Source of the DNA: Thermocrinis ruber
GTDB lineage: Bacteria; Aquificota; Aquificia; Aquificales; Aquificaceae
DNA: 64,000 nucleotides
Direction of reading: 5' to 3'
Assembly (NCBI RefSeq): GCF_000512735.1
Contig: NZ_CP007028.1
Coordinates: forward strand, 310,001-374,000
Under the pieces are notes generated by a model, which did no database searches, had not been told where the DNA came from, and was given only the letters and a program-made list of their open reading frames with translations. Below are positions 24,408 to 34,231 of this stretch, in pieces. The first letter of the stretch is position 1; each line of letters opens with the position of its first letter. The translations under genes and the position numbers were made by a program.

Positions 24408-24616
24408 TCTATCACGTACTCCTCTATGAGGGGGTTGTATAGGAACTTTTCCACCATCTCCTTAACTTGGGATGGGTCATCCACCTCTAACTCAACCACC
24501 TTGCCTACCCTTACACTCTTAACCTTGTATCCGTTATCCTGAAGGATCTCCTTTACCGCCCTCCCCTCTGGGTCCAAAAGTCCCTCCTTGGGAGTGATCA
24601 AGACTCTAACTCGCAT
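24404..24616 (-). CDS. purS: Phosphoribosylformylglycinamidine synthase subunit PurS
   Basis: A 70-residue subunit: RVRVLITPKEGLLDPEGRAVKEILQDNGYKVKSVRVGKVVELEVDD is the full PurS pattern. It bridges PurL and PurQ for ammonia transfer in purine synthesis. It overlaps purQ by 4 bp and is divergent from the DUF3108 gene, whose promoter lies only about 10-30 bp away. Confidence 0.95.
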   Translation of the reverse strand: MRVRVLITPKEGLLDPEGRAVKEILQDNGYKVKSVRVGKVVELEVDDPSQVKEMVEKFLYNPLIEEYVIE

Positions 24617-24638
24617 AGCCTATATTATAATGCTTTCC

Positions 24639-25382
24639 ATGTTCTTACTGCTTTTGCTTTTGCCTCTTAGCCTACTTGCCAAAGAGCTAACACTGTGCTA
24701 CAAAGCATACTATCTGTTTTTTCCCGTAGCCCAAACCTGCATAACCTACAAATTGCATGGAGAAGACCTTGTGGTTTCCAGCTATGCCAAAACTATAAAC
24801 GTGGGAGGGCTCGTAAAAAGGGTGTATAACTATGGATATGCGGTCATATTTGCAAAAAACCTAATGCCCAAAGAGTTTTTCTACCATCAAGAGGAAGGAG
24901 AGTTTAAAAGAAAACAGCACTACATTTTTAAGAACTCTAAGATCTATGTAAAGGAAACCCACTATGTGGAGCTAACAGATAAGGTGGAAAGGGAGGAGGA
25001 AAGGGTTTATCCCTTTGATGGCTATCCAGACCCATACACCGCAAGCCTTGTGCTCTACAAAAACTCTATCCAAAATGGTGAAGGCGTCATAAAAATGTTC
25101 TACGACGACAGAAAGTATCACATACCCTACAAGGTGGTGGGAGAGGAGGAAATTAAAGTGCCCGCGGGCAACTACTACGCAAGGGTTGTGGACGTAACTC
25201 CCAATGTGGAAACAAAAGGATTACTGCGACCAAGGGGAAGATGGAAGCTCTGGATAGAAAAGGACAACCTTTTCCCAGTGAGGATGCAACTCTTCTTTGT
25301 GTTAGGAAGCGTCCGAGCCCTCTTGGAGGAAGTTAAAGGAGACAGGGATCTACTAAGGAAAGTCCTTTTGGGGCAAGGATGA
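24639..25382 (+). CDS. DUF3108 family secreted protein
   Basis: 247 residues from ATG 24639. Signal peptide (FLLLLLLPLSLLAKE), then a beta-rich domain ending KVPAGNYYARVVDVTPNVETKGLLRPRGRWKLWIEKDNLFPVRMQLFFVLGSVRALLEEV, the DUF3108 pattern. Function unknown; the fold suggests an outer-envelope or lipid-carrier role. Start choice: TATAAT is at 24626-24631, and the ATG at 24630 overlaps it, so the next ATG (24639, 7 nt downstream) fits the short-leader pattern. It overlaps uppP by 4 bp. Confidence 0.75.
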   Translation: MFLLLLLLPLSLLAKELTLCYKAYYLFFPVAQTCITYKLHGEDLVVSSYAKTINVGGLVKRVYNYGYAVIFAKNLMPKEFFYHQEEGEFKRKQHYIFKNSKIYVKETHYVELTDKVEREEERVYPFDGYPDPYTASLVLYKNSIQNGEGVIKMFYDDRKYHIPYKVVGEEEIKVPAGNYYARVVDVTPNVETKGLLRPRGRWKLWIEKDNLFPVRMQLFFVLGSVRALLEEVKGDRDLLRKVLLGQG

Positions 25383-26152
25383 TGGAAGTCAAGCACGCAA
25401 TAATCCTTGGTTTTGTGGAAGGGCTCACTGAATTTTTGCCCGTATCTTCCACCGGACATCTTATATTAGTTGCCCACCTTTTGGGACTTGACCATTCGGA
25501 ATTCACAAAGAGCTTTGAGATCTCCATCCAGCTTGGTGCCATACTTGCGGTGGCAGTTCTGTATTTTTGGACCTTGCTTAGGGACTTAGAAACCTGGAAG
25601 AGAATAATAGTAGCCTTTTTGCCCACTGGACTGCTGGGATTTTCCCTTTACAGGTTTATTAAGGGCTACCTTATAGGAAACGACCTGGTGGTGGTGGTTA
25701 GCTTGGTGTTGGGTGGAGTTTTTCTACTCTTTGCGGACAGGTTCTGTGAAAGGTTTTGCTATCTTCAAAGCATCAGAGAGCTACCTCTAAAAAAGGCTTT
25801 TGTAATAGGCTTATTTCAGTCTTTGGCTATGGTTCCGGGAGTTTCCAGAAGTGCCAGCACTATCATCGGTGGTATGCTGATGGGATTAAACAGAAAGCAG
25901 TCCGCGGAGTTTTCCTTTTTGCTGGCAGTTCCCACCATGTTGATCGCCACGAGCTATGACCTTTACAAATCTCACTCTCAATTTACAACCCAAGAGTTTC
26001 ACCTTCTGGCATTGGGCTTTATCACATCCTTTTTAACCGCCCTGCTGTCTGTCAAGCTCTTTTTAAAGTTTATATCCACCCACAGCTTTTTACCCTTTGG
26101 CGTCTATAGAATATTAGTTGGACTTGCTTACGCCTACTTCTTTCTGCTTTAG
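25379..26152 (+). CDS. uppP: Undecaprenyl-diphosphate phosphatase
   Basis: A 257-residue multi-pass membrane protein of the UppP/BacA family. Active-site motifs are visible: GFVEGLTEFLPVSSTGHLIL near the N-terminus and FQSLAMVPGVSRSASTIIGGM in the middle. It recycles undecaprenyl pyrophosphate to the monophosphate for cell-wall synthesis. The start overlaps DUF3108 (ATGA), so the two envelope genes are co-translated. It converges on the next minus-strand gene with a 39-bp overlap. Confidence 0.96.
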   Translation: MMEVKHAIILGFVEGLTEFLPVSSTGHLILVAHLLGLDHSEFTKSFEISIQLGAILAVAVLYFWTLLRDLETWKRIIVAFLPTGLLGFSLYRFIKGYLIGNDLVVVVSLVLGGVFLLFADRFCERFCYLQSIRELPLKKAFVIGLFQSLAMVPGVSRSASTIIGGMLMGLNRKQSAEFSFLLAVPTMLIATSYDLYKSHSQFTTQEFHLLALGFITSFLTALLSVKLFLKFISTHSFLPFGVYRILVGLAYAYFFLL

Positions 26153-26653
26153 GTCAACCCAAATCCTTTTGCTGTGTATGTAATAGCATTCTGGCTCCTT
26201 TATCTGAAGATTTCTGAACTTTTTGTATTCCTCTATATTCTCAAGGAACCGCTTTAGGTGTTCCTCTGTATCAAAGTAGAGATAATTCTCACCACACCTT
26301 AGCACAAAATACTCCTGGTTTGGCTTTATGTACGCAGAACACACCACGCACCTTGTGGTTTCCGAAGGTTTTGGTGGTGGAAGGTTCTTTTTTTCCCTGT
26401 AGGCATGAAAAAATACCAACACATTGATAAATATTACAACTACCTCGTAAATTACCGCATGGGTAAAGGAGAGAATGCCCAACAGAAAGCTAAGCACGGT
26501 GGTGAATATCCCGCCTACCGTTAGGAGGGCTATGAGAAAGATATATCTGAGCCGGGCACCCATAAAGATGAGGGCTATCATGCAGGCGATGCCTACTGCC
26601 CTCAAAAGTCCTGCCAGTATGACCAATATATGTGAAAGCTCTTGCTTTTCCAT
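26114..26653 (-). CDS. Membrane protein with C-terminal treble-clef-like Cys motif
   Basis: A 179-residue protein, not recognised as a named family. About three transmembrane helices (residues 8-90), then a cytosolic segment TRCVVCSAYIKPNQEYFVLRCGENYLYFDTEEHLKRFLENIEEYKKF. CxxC...C followed by YLYFDTEEHLKRFLEN resembles TRASH/YHS-type metal-binding modules in which a sheet and helix follow the cysteines. Metal sensing or trafficking is a guess from the motif. Its end overlaps uppP by 39 bp. Confidence 0.6.
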   Translation of the reverse strand: MEKQELSHILVILAGLLRAVGIACMIALIFMGARLRYIFLIALLTVGGIFTTVLSFLLGILSFTHAVIYEVVVIFINVLVFFHAYREKKNLPPPKPSETTRCVVCSAYIKPNQEYFVLRCGENYLYFDTEEHLKRFLENIEEYKKFRNLQIKEPECYYIHSKRIWVDLKQKEVGVSKSN

Positions 26654-26662
26654 TTTGAAAAG

Positions 26663-26735
26663 TGGGCTGGGCGGGAGTCGAACCCGCGACCCACGGATTA
26701 AGAGTCCGTTGCTCTGCCAGCTGAGCTACCAGCCC
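26663..26735 (-). tRNA. tRNA-Lys (anticodon CTT)
   Basis: A 73-nt cloverleaf on the minus strand: 7-bp acceptor stem (GGGCTGG with CCAGCCC), D-arm with AGCTCAGCTGGCAGAGC, anticodon stem ACGGA/TCCGT around loop CTCTTAA giving anticodon CTT, and T-arm GCGGGTTCGACTCCCGC. Discriminator base is A. The 3' CCA is not encoded. Confidence 0.95.
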
Positions 26736-26797
26736 TAAGTATTTTTAATTATAATACTTTTGCAATAACACAGCGAGGCTGTTCTAAAAATACAACC

Positions 26798-26829
26798 TCA
26801 TTGACAAAGAAGAGTTTTAAAGTTAAAAT
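26798..26829 (+). promoter_or_regulatory. Conserved element promoter in the deleted copy
   Basis: TTGACA, a 17-bp spacer and TAAAAT are kept from the full copy. The promoter points rightwards towards the RNA ligase gene at 27082, so it could supply that gene with transcripts unless the right-end hairpin stops them. Confidence 0.55.
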
Positions 26830-26838
26830 CTAACTCCG

Positions 26839-27072
26839 ATGTTTGTTAGCCTTCAGTTCAAGCTTGAACTGAAAAGAGAAGACAAAGAAAAACTCATAAA
26901 GCTTATGCGTAAGCAATCCTCCGCTATCCGAACCGTATACAATATGCTAAAGGTTTTGCCAATGGAACTTTTTCCCCTGAAGCCGATGTTGGTGGAAGGG
27001 GTGTGGGATAGGGTGAGGAGTAGGTTAGTTCCCTTAGAGGCTGGGGGTACAGTCCCAACAAGGGATTTTTAG
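26839..27072 (+). pseudogene. Deleted tnpB-like gene (N- and C-termini joined in frame)
   Basis: Encodes 77 residues: the first ~38 of the TnpB-like protein (MFVSLQFKLELKREDK... to YNMLK) fused in frame to the last ~35 (VLPMELFPLKP...LVEGVWDRVRSRLVPLEAGG). All three RuvC acidic residues are lost, so no nuclease can be made. The frame may be kept by chance, since 1335 is divisible by three. Confidence 0.75.
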
Positions 27073-27081
27073 AACGACCTC

Positions 27082-28185
27082 ATGACACAGCTACCACCAG
27101 AACTCGTAAGAGAAGCCCTCAAGAGGAACAAAGTAAAGATAGAAAACTACAAGGGCATAGAATACCTAAGGTTTATGGATGACTTTAAAGATGTGCCAAG
27201 GGGCACAGCCCTTTTTAAGTCCTTTACCCTTTGGGGGTACCCCCACATAGGCAGGATTTTCCAGCTGAGCACCGGGCTAAAAGAACAGTTCACACATCCT
27301 TTCTTTGTGGAAGAAAAGGTAGACGGATACAATACGCGGATCTTTCTTCACGAGGACCAGATCTTAGCCTTGAGTAGAGGAGGTTATGTATGTCCCTTTA
27401 CCACCGAGAGGGTTGAAGACTTTATAAACCTCAAGTTTTTTGAAGACCATCCTAACCTCGTTTTATGCGCAGAGGTGGCAGGACCAGAAAACCCCTACGT
27501 GGATGAGCATCCCCCTTACATCAAGGATGATATCCAGTTCTTTGTCTTTGACATAATGGAGAAAGACTCCCAGAGGTTTCTTCCATACAGGGAAAAAGAG
27601 AAGCTTATAGAAAAGTATGGGCTTCCTTCGGTGGAAAGGTATGGACTCTTTAGTGTGGAGGATGTGGATAAGCTAAAAAGATTGATGAAAAGATTAAACG
27701 AGGAGGGTAGAGAGGGAGTAGTAATGAAGGAAGACTCAGAGAGGGATAAAAGGGTAAAGTATGTTACCCTTTATTCAAGCCTAAAGGACATAGAAATAAC
27801 TTCCGTAAATCTTCTTGGTTTGCCCCCTGATTACTTTACCAACAGGCTCCTGAGGTTAGCCCTCTTCATGGAAGAGGAAGGCATAGAGGCAGACCAAGAG
27901 CTCTTTTTAAAAGTAGGTAAAGCCTTTTTGGAAGGGCTTCTTAAGGCAATCGAAATGTCTAAAAAGGATGGGCGTGTTTATAGGACCTTCCGGTGCAGGT
28001 TTAAAACAAGGGAGAATGCCTTACTTTTTATCGAAAGCATAAAGCATGCGTCCTCACAAGTGCAAGTACTCCAAAGGCGATTGGAAAAAGAAGGAGACTA
28101 TTGGGTACTGGAATTTGATCGGGTGTATCTTAACATGGCTGGTCTATTGGGACATCTGCTGGCGGGTGGGTCCATTTTTGATTGA
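27082..28185 (+). CDS. ATP-dependent RNA ligase, archaeal Rnl3 (Pab1020/MthRnl) type
   Basis: A 367-residue nucleotidyltransferase. The adenylated lysine is K79 in FFVEEKVDGYNTRIF (motif I KxDG). Other motifs follow: LCAEVAGPENPY (IIIa-like), IQFFVFDIMEK, GREGVVMKED (motif IV) and VKYVT (motif V). The C-terminal helical domain (about 240-367) is typical of Rnl3, which can circularise RNA in archaea. The ATG lies exactly at the junction with the deleted mobile element, within its target duplication. There is no Shine-Dalgarno sequence. The original -10 (TATAAT, about 26750) is now 330 bp upstream. Confidence 0.85.
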   Translation: MTQLPPELVREALKRNKVKIENYKGIEYLRFMDDFKDVPRGTALFKSFTLWGYPHIGRIFQLSTGLKEQFTHPFFVEEKVDGYNTRIFLHEDQILALSRGGYVCPFTTERVEDFINLKFFEDHPNLVLCAEVAGPENPYVDEHPPYIKDDIQFFVFDIMEKDSQRFLPYREKEKLIEKYGLPSVERYGLFSVEDVDKLKRLMKRLNEEGREGVVMKEDSERDKRVKYVTLYSSLKDIEITSVNLLGLPPDYFTNRLLRLALFMEEEGIEADQELFLKVGKAFLEGLLKAIEMSKKDGRVYRTFRCRFKTRENALLFIESIKHASSQVQVLQRRLEKEGDYWVLEFDRVYLNMAGLLGHLLAGGSIFD

Positions 28186-28209
28186 GGGGTTATATTTATA
28201 TCTTCCACC

Positions 28210-29619
28210 ATGGAGCTACCCGAATACCCCACCGACGAGCTAGCAGAAAGGGCAGTATTGGGTGCTATGATCAAAGACCCTGACAACATTCCCACCGTCC
28301 TTGAGTATCTTCGTGAGGAGGACTTTTACTTTGAAACTCACAGGCTACTGTTTTCTTTGCTTTACAAGGTGTGGGAAGATAAAGGGAAAGATTGGGATGA
28401 CATTGTTCTAAGGAATTACCTGATAAAGTCTGGACTTCATGACAAGATTAGTATGGATTTGGTGTATGCCTTAGCCCAAGAGGCAGCAGAGGGACCACTG
28501 CTCTTTGAAGCAATAAACAGCGTAAAGGAAAAGGCAGGCTTAAGGAGACTGATAGACCTGTCCATTGAGATCCTGAAGAATGTCCAAGAATCTCCCGACC
28601 TTAATCTTTTGGTGGAAAGGACAACCCAAAAGCTTTATGAAATATCCGAGAAGACCCAGATAAGCGGATACTATCACATAAAAGAGGTAGCCAACGAAGT
28701 TTTGGAGATCATTGAGAAGAGAAAAAACGAGGAGAAAGTAATCACCGGTCTACCCTCAGGTTTTATAGACCTTGATATGCTAACCACAGGCTTTCATCCT
28801 TCGGACCTTGTGATAGTTGCCGCAAGACCCGGGATGGGCAAAAGTAGCTTTATGCTCTCTATGGTTCTTAACCTTGCCTTTGAAGAAAAGGTGCCGTTGG
28901 CCATATTCTCCCTAGAAATGAGTAGGGAACAGCTTGTAATGAGAATGCTTTCTATGCTTTCGGGTGTAGGGCTTCAAAACATAAGAAAGGGTTTTATATC
29001 AGAGGAAGATTGGGGAAAGCTACTAAACGCAGCTTTGGAGCTCTCTTCAAGGGATATATACATAGATGACAATCCTACACTCTCCACTACCGAGCTAAGG
29101 ATCAAAAGCAGGAAGTTAAAGAAGGAGAAGGGTGTGGAGATCATCTTTGTGGATTACTTGCAGCTTCTCAGACCACCCCACCGGAGAAGCTCCCGTCAAG
29201 AGGAGGTTGCGGAAATATCAAGGAACCTGAAAGCCCTTGCAAAAGAACTTGAGGTTCCTGTGGTAGCCCTCGCCCAGCTTTCCCGTCAGGTTGAGCACAG
29301 AAGCGACAAACGCCCACAGCTGGCAGACCTAAGGGAAAGCGGACAGATTGAACAGGATGCGGACCTAATTATCTTCATCCACAGACCCGAGTATTACAAG
29401 AAGAACCCCTCTCCAGAGGAGGAGGGTATAGCGGAGATAATCGTGGCAAAACAGCGCCAAGGTCCTACCGGCATAGTAAAGCTTGCCTTTATAAAAGACA
29501 CCACTATGTTCAAGTCCCTCTCTCCCACATACTCTGGCACAAAGAGGGTGGAACCCTACGAGCCGGAAGAAACAGAAGAAGAAGAGTTTTCTCCCGATGA
29601 CTACGATTTAGATTTTTAA
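28210..29619 (+). CDS. dnaB: Replicative DNA helicase DnaB
   Basis: A 469-residue hexameric helicase. The N-terminal domain (PTDELAERAVLGAMIKDPDNIPTVLEYLREEDFYFETHR) is followed by a RecA-like domain with Walker A ARPGMGKSSFMLSMV, FSLEMSREQLVMRMLSM, Walker B EIIFVDYLQLL and LSRQVEHRSDKRPQLADLRESGQIEQDADLI. It unwinds the fork and recruits primase. A short AT-rich leader (TATATTTATAT) precedes the ATG. Confidence 0.97.
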   Translation: MELPEYPTDELAERAVLGAMIKDPDNIPTVLEYLREEDFYFETHRLLFSLLYKVWEDKGKDWDDIVLRNYLIKSGLHDKISMDLVYALAQEAAEGPLLFEAINSVKEKAGLRRLIDLSIEILKNVQESPDLNLLVERTTQKLYEISEKTQISGYYHIKEVANEVLEIIEKRKNEEKVITGLPSGFIDLDMLTTGFHPSDLVIVAARPGMGKSSFMLSMVLNLAFEEKVPLAIFSLEMSREQLVMRMLSMLSGVGLQNIRKGFISEEDWGKLLNAALELSSRDIYIDDNPTLSTTELRIKSRKLKKEKGVEIIFVDYLQLLRPPHRRSSRQEEVAEISRNLKALAKELEVPVVALAQLSRQVEHRSDKRPQLADLRESGQIEQDADLIIFIHRPEYYKKNPSPEEEGIAEIIVAKQRQGPTGIVKLAFIKDTTMFKSLSPTYSGTKRVEPYEPEETEEEEFSPDDYDLDF

Positions 29620-29620
29620 C

Positions 29621-29995
29621 ATGCGGGTAAAGTTCCGGATTGTTATACACAAAGATGGGAAAAAACTGAGCAAAGGAGACCTTTTGGGAGAAAAAGACCC
29701 TTTTTGGGTGGGAGTTAGGTACATAACCGAGTTTAGATATTTAGAGGCTACCAAATGGCTCATGCTCGCCGAAGATTGCTACGAAAAATATCTTTTGCTT
29801 GCGCTAACAAACTTAGCCTTGGGGCAAGAAAGCCAAGCCCAAGAGTTTTACCAAGAAGCCTTGAACTACAAACCATGCCATGCTTTGGAAATCTTTTTAG
29901 AGATGCCAGAAAAGGGAGAGAGGGTTCAAGTTAAAGAAGGTTGCAACCTTGAAGAGTTAATTTATACTTATCTACATGAGAAGCGACAAGGTTAA
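29621..29995 (+). CDS. Hypothetical small TPR-like protein
   Basis: 124 residues, no firm family. The centre [44 protein letters not shown] looks like a pair of tetratricopeptide-type helices, and a conserved-looking [20 protein letters not shown] precedes it. It starts 2 bp after dnaB and overlaps ilvD by 20 bp, so it is in the same transcript. No function assigned. Confidence 0.6.
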   Translation: MRVKFRIVIHKDGKKLSKGDLLGEKDPFWVGVRYITEFRYLEATKWLMLAEDCYEKYLLLALTNLALGQESQAQEFYQEALNYKPCHALEIFLEMPEKGERVQVKEGCNLEELIYTYLHEKRQG

Positions 29996-31640
29996 AAAGG
30001 GTATAGAGAGGGCTCCACATAGGGCTCTGCTTAGGGCCTGTGGGCTTACCGACGAGGATTTTGACAAGCCACTCATTGGTATAGCAAACTCATACATAGA
30101 CATAATCCCCGGTCATGTGCATCTTAGGGAGTTTGTGGAACCCATCAAGGAAGAGGTGCGAAAGGCGGGCGGTGTGCCCATAGAGTTCAACGTGATCGGG
30201 GTGGATGATGGCATTGCCATGGGACACTATGGCATGCATTACTCCTTGCCCTCAAGGGAACTGATCGCAGACTCTATAGAAACGGTGGTAGAAGCCCATC
30301 AGCTTGACGCACTAATATGCATACCCAACTGCGACAAAATTGTCCCCGGAATGCTTATGGCCGCTGCGAGGTTAAACATTCCCACCATCTTCATAAGCGG
30401 TGGTCCTATGCTGGCGGGTGAGGTCAACGGCAAAAAGGTGGACCTAATAAGCGTCTTTGAGGGTATAGGACAGCTAAAAGCCGGAAAGATTGACGAGGGA
30501 CAGTTAAAGGTCATAGAGCAATCTGCATGCCCCACCTGTGGTAGCTGTTCGGGAATGTTTACCGCTAACTCCATGAACTGCATAACTGAGGTTTTGGGTC
30601 TTGGACTACCCGGCAACGGCACCATTCCTGCGGTAGACCCAAGGAGGGAACTACTGGCAAGGACTGCAGCAAGGAAGATAATGGAGCTATTGGAAAAGGA
30701 CATAAGGCCAAGGGATATTCTTACCGTAGAAGCCTTTGATAATGCCTTTGCGGTGGATATAGCCATGGGCGGTTCCACCAACACAGTTTTACACCTTCTG
30801 GCAATAGCCAACGAAGCGGGTATAGACTACGACCTGAACCGTATAAACGAAATATCCAAGAGAACGCCCACTTTGTGTAAAATATCCCCAGCTTCCCACT
30901 ATCACATTGAAGATCTAGATAGAGTGGGTGGTATTCCTGCCCTTCTCAAGGAGATGATCAGGGGTGGGTATTTGCCCCATCCGGACCAAATGACGGTAAG
31001 CGGAAAGACCCTTAGGGAGATCGCAGAATCTGCACCGGACGCAGACGGAGAGGTAATAAGAAGGATAGAGAGCCCATACTCCAAAGAGGGTGGGCTTGCT
31101 ATACTCTTTGGCAATCTGGCACCGGAGGGTGCGGTGGTGAAAACGGCGGGCGTAGTGGAAAGCATGCTCGTCTTTAAAGGAAAAGCCATATGCTTTGACT
31201 CGGAGGAATCCGCCATAGAGGGTATCATGTCCGGCAAGGTCAAACCGGGGCATGTGGTGGTTATAAGGTATGAAGGTCCAAAAGGTGGTCCGGGCATGAG
31301 GGAGATGCTCTCTCCCACGTCCGCCATCATGGGTATGGGCTTGGGGGACAAGGTAGCCCTAATCACCGACGGAAGGTTCTCCGGTGGTACGCGTGGTGCC
31401 TGCGTGGGACACATATCCCCAGAGGCGGCTGCGGGCGGTCCCATAGGCATAGTCAAGGACGGCGACGAGATCCTCATAGACATACCGGGCAGAAGGATAG
31501 AGCTCTTGATCTCTGAGGAGGAGTTCCAAGAGAGGCTCAAAAACTTTGTGCCCAAGCAGAAGGAGATAAAAAGTAGGTGGCTCAGAAGGTATGTGAAGTT
31601 CGTCCAGAGTGCGTCAAAGGGAGCGGTGCTCTCTGATTAA
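29976..31640 (+). CDS. ilvD: Dihydroxy-acid dehydratase
   Basis: A 554-residue Fe-S dehydratase of branched-chain amino-acid synthesis. Cluster ligands are seen in [12 protein letters not shown] and [18 protein letters not shown], and the C-terminal half has [20 protein letters not shown] and [24 protein letters not shown]. It converts dihydroxy-isovalerate and dihydroxy-methylvalerate to the 2-keto acids. The stop and the glgB start overlap by 1 bp (TAATG). Confidence 0.96.
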   Translation: MRSDKVKKGIERAPHRALLRACGLTDEDFDKPLIGIANSYIDIIPGHVHLREFVEPIKEEVRKAGGVPIEFNVIGVDDGIAMGHYGMHYSLPSRELIADSIETVVEAHQLDALICIPNCDKIVPGMLMAAARLNIPTIFISGGPMLAGEVNGKKVDLISVFEGIGQLKAGKIDEGQLKVIEQSACPTCGSCSGMFTANSMNCITEVLGLGLPGNGTIPAVDPRRELLARTAARKIMELLEKDIRPRDILTVEAFDNAFAVDIAMGGSTNTVLHLLAIANEAGIDYDLNRINEISKRTPTLCKISPASHYHIEDLDRVGGIPALLKEMIRGGYLPHPDQMTVSGKTLREIAESAPDADGEVIRRIESPYSKEGGLAILFGNLAPEGAVVKTAGVVESMLVFKGKAICFDSEESAIEGIMSGKVKPGHVVVIRYEGPKGGPGMREMLSPTSAIMGMGLGDKVALITDGRFSGGTRGACVGHISPEAAAGGPIGIVKDGDEILIDIPGRRIELLISEEEFQERLKNFVPKQKEIKSRWLRRYVKFVQSASKGAVLSD

Positions 31641-33538
31641 TGGCTTTTTACTCTCCCATAACTGACTACGACGTATACCTCTTTAAAGAGGGCACCCACA
31701 CAAGGCTTTATAGAAAGCTTGGAGCCCATCTGATAGAGGGTGGGTGCCATTTTGCAGTCTGGGCACCTTCCGCAAGGGAAGTTTATGTCTTTGGAGACTT
31801 CAACGGTTGGGACAAGTTTTCCTACCCAATGAAAAGGCGTCCAGATCCATCTGGCATATGGGAGCTCTTTGTGCCCGGTGTTTGGAAGGGCTGTAAATAC
31901 AAATACTTTGTGGTGGGTGCTGACGGAGTGGGCAGGGAAAAATCAGACCCCTTTGCCTTTTTCTGCGAGCAACCACCCGGCAATGCGTCTATCGTGTGGG
32001 ACCTTAGCTACAACTGGCAGGATGATAAGTGGATGAAGGAGAGGGGAAGGCACATTGACTATCACGCACCGGTTAGCATTTACGAAGTGCATTTGGGCTC
32101 TTGGAGGAGGGTGCCCGAAGATCAAAATCGGTCCTTGCACTATTGGGAACTTGCCTATTGGCTAGGCGAGTATGTGAAGGAGATGGGCTTTAGCCATGTG
32201 GAATTTTTACCCATTATGGAACATCCCTTTTATGGCTCCTGGGGTTATCAGATTACCAACTACTTTGCACCCACCTCTCGGTATGGAACACCTCAGGACT
32301 TGATGTATCTAATAGACAGCCTCCACCAAAGGGGCATTGGAGTGATCCTTGATTGGGTGCCTTCCCACTTTCCTACCGACGAGCACGGCTTGGCTTTCTT
32401 TGACGGTACCCACCTTTATGAGTACGAGGACTGGAGGAAAAGATGGCATCCCGATTGGAAAAGTTTCGTCTTTGATTACTCAAAGGGAGAGGTCAGGTCC
32501 TTTCTGCTCAGCAGTGCCCACTTTTGGATAGATGTATATCATGCGGATGGGTTAAGGGTGGATGCGGTAGCTTCCATGCTGTACTTGGACTATTCCCGCA
32601 CCGAGTGGGTCCCCAACATCTACGGTGGAAAGGAAAACTTGGAAGCCATAGAGTTTTTGAGAAAGCTAAACGAAACTCTATACAGGGACTTTCCGGACAT
32701 TCACACCTTCGCGGAGGAATCCACCGCATGGCCCATGGTTAGCAAACCCACATACATGGGAGGTCTTGGCTTTGGCTACAAGTGGAACATGGGATGGATG
32801 AACGACACCCTCTTTTACTTTTCCAAGGACCCCATATACAGAAAATACTATCACGACAAGCTAACCTTTAGCGTTTGGTATGCCTTTTCTGAAAACTTTG
32901 TCCTGCCCCTTTCCCACGATGAGGTAGTCCATGGCAAGGGCTCCCTTCTGGGAAAGATGCCCAAGGATGACTGGCAAAAGTTTGCCAACCTTAGGCTTTT
33001 GTTCTCTTACATGTATGCCTTTCCTGGAAAGAAACTGCTCTTTATGGGTGGAGAGTTTGGACAGTGGAGGGAGTGGGACCACAATCAGAGCTTAGATTGG
33101 CACCTTTTGGAATACTTCCCCCACAGAGGAGTGCAGAGGCTCGTGAAGGATTTGAACGAGCTTTACCGAAAAGAAAGAGCCCTTCATGAGCTGGACTGCG
33201 ACCCGGCAGGCTTTGAGTGGGTGGATTTTTCCGATTATGAGCAGAGTGTGATCTCCTTTTTGAGAAAGTCAAAGTCTGGAGAGATGGTTCTGGTGGTTTT
33301 GAACTTCACGCCCGTGCAAAGATATAACTACCGTGTGGGTGTGCCAAAGGGCGGGCTCTGGTTGGAGGTTTTCAACTCAGACTCGGAGCTATACGGCGGT
33401 GCCAACATAGGAAACATGGGCAGGGTGATGGCAGAGGATGTTCCCTTTCACGGGAGGCAGTATTCCCTCTCTTTGACCCTCCCACCCTTGGGTGCGGTCT
33501 TTTTAAAGCCTGCTTATGATATATGTCCGCAGGGTTAG
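31640..33538 (+). CDS. glgB: 1,4-alpha-glucan branching enzyme (GH13)
   Basis: A 632-residue enzyme. N-terminal CBM48 ([30 protein letters not shown]), then the GH13 barrel with [20 protein letters not shown]-type nucleophile region ([12 protein letters not shown]), the acid Glu in [12 protein letters not shown] and the third Asp in [15 protein letters not shown], ending in the [14 protein letters not shown] block and an all-beta C domain. It makes alpha-1,6 branches in glycogen. Other glycogen genes are not adjacent. Confidence 0.96.
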   Translation: MAFYSPITDYDVYLFKEGTHTRLYRKLGAHLIEGGCHFAVWAPSAREVYVFGDFNGWDKFSYPMKRRPDPSGIWELFVPGVWKGCKYKYFVVGADGVGREKSDPFAFFCEQPPGNASIVWDLSYNWQDDKWMKERGRHIDYHAPVSIYEVHLGSWRRVPEDQNRSLHYWELAYWLGEYVKEMGFSHVEFLPIMEHPFYGSWGYQITNYFAPTSRYGTPQDLMYLIDSLHQRGIGVILDWVPSHFPTDEHGLAFFDGTHLYEYEDWRKRWHPDWKSFVFDYSKGEVRSFLLSSAHFWIDVYHADGLRVDAVASMLYLDYSRTEWVPNIYGGKENLEAIEFLRKLNETLYRDFPDIHTFAEESTAWPMVSKPTYMGGLGFGYKWNMGWMNDTLFYFSKDPIYRKYYHDKLTFSVWYAFSENFVLPLSHDEVVHGKGSLLGKMPKDDWQKFANLRLLFSYMYAFPGKKLLFMGGEFGQWREWDHNQSLDWHLLEYFPHRGVQRLVKDLNELYRKERALHELDCDPAGFEWVDFSDYEQSVISFLRKSKSGEMVLVVLNFTPVQRYNYRVGVPKGGLWLEVFNSDSELYGGANIGNMGRVMAEDVPFHGRQYSLSLTLPPLGAVFLKPAYDICPQG

Positions 33539-33553
33539 GTTAAAATAAAAACC

Positions 33554-33898
33554 ATGAGCGTAAGACATCAAAAAAGGCTTTACATAGAAGAGCTCTTTAG
33601 CCATATAAAGCAAGATGCTGGAGAGTACAGAATTTATAACCTTTACGTGCCCGAAGACGGAGACATAGAGGATTTAGAGATCATAGACCTGCAGGTGGAT
33701 TTTTCGGACCCAGAAAGTATAAAAAAGTATTTAGACAGAACCACCCGGGAGACCCTTGAGGCGGAGGTAAAGGGACTAAAACTTCTGGCAATGGTCTTGG
33801 AAAAGGAGGGAAGCTATATCTTTTCCTCAAAGGAAGAGCTCTCTGAGGACTTTAAAAAACAGGTGTTGGAAAAGATAGAACAGATAAAGGAGGAATGA
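33554..33898 (+). CDS. Hypothetical protein, 114 residues
   Basis: Not recognised. It starts RHQKRLYIEELFSHIKQDAGEYRIYNLYVPEDGDIEDLEIIDLQVDFSDPESIKKYLDRTTRETLEAEVKGLKLLAMVLEKEG and ends with a charged helix. Mixed alpha/beta, acidic. TAAAAT at 33541-33546 lies 7 nt before the ATG. It is 1 bp before yajC and probably shares its transcript. Confidence 0.55.
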   Translation: MSVRHQKRLYIEELFSHIKQDAGEYRIYNLYVPEDGDIEDLEIIDLQVDFSDPESIKKYLDRTTRETLEAEVKGLKLLAMVLEKEGSYIFSSKEELSEDFKKQVLEKIEQIKEE

Positions 33899-33899
33899 G

Positions 33900-34231
33900 A
33901 TGTTGGACTTTGCCTTTGCCCAGAGCTCTGCTCCTCATGGTTCAAGCCCATGGTCTGCTTTACTCTTTCAGCTATTTTTCATTCTCTTCCTCTTTGCCCT
34001 CTTTTACTTCTTGCTCATAAGACCCCAGCAGAAGGCAAGAAAAAAGCACCAGGAGTTTTTAGCCAAGCTCAAAAAGGGAGATAGGGTGGTAACCTCCTCT
34101 GGAATCATAGGTACGGTGGTAGAGGTGGGAGAGGATACCGTTTCCCTGAAGGTGGATGCCAACACGCGGATCACGATCCTGAAGGAATACATAAGCGGTT
34201 ATCACAGGGAAAAAGAAGAAGAAAAATCCTA

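Larger units (their letters stand above)
26775..27081 (+). mobile_element. Internally deleted (MITE-like) copy of the TnpB-carrying element (307 bp)
   Basis: Keeps the left 179 bp and right ~128 bp of the element at 16353-17993 and lacks the middle 1335 bp. The ends are inverted repeats around the core GTTCTAAAAAT. Direct flanks are ATAACACAGC (26765-26774) and ATGACACAGC (27082-27091), matching at 9 of 10 positions, a clear target-duplication candidate. The deletion joins two copies of AAAGG (16527-16531 and 17862-17866 in the full copy). This copy may still be mobilised in trans. Confidence 0.78.

Noticed and set aside
26839-27072. Reading the 77-codon frame of the deleted element as a functional small protein
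   Set aside because: It is the in-frame remnant of the tnpB-like gene; function cannot be excluded but nothing supports it beyond an open frame.
30902-31555. Long antisense reading frame (217 codons) opposite ilvD
   Set aside because: No domain pattern, Ser/Pro-rich composition typical of antisense frames, no start signals, and ilvD on the other strand is certain.
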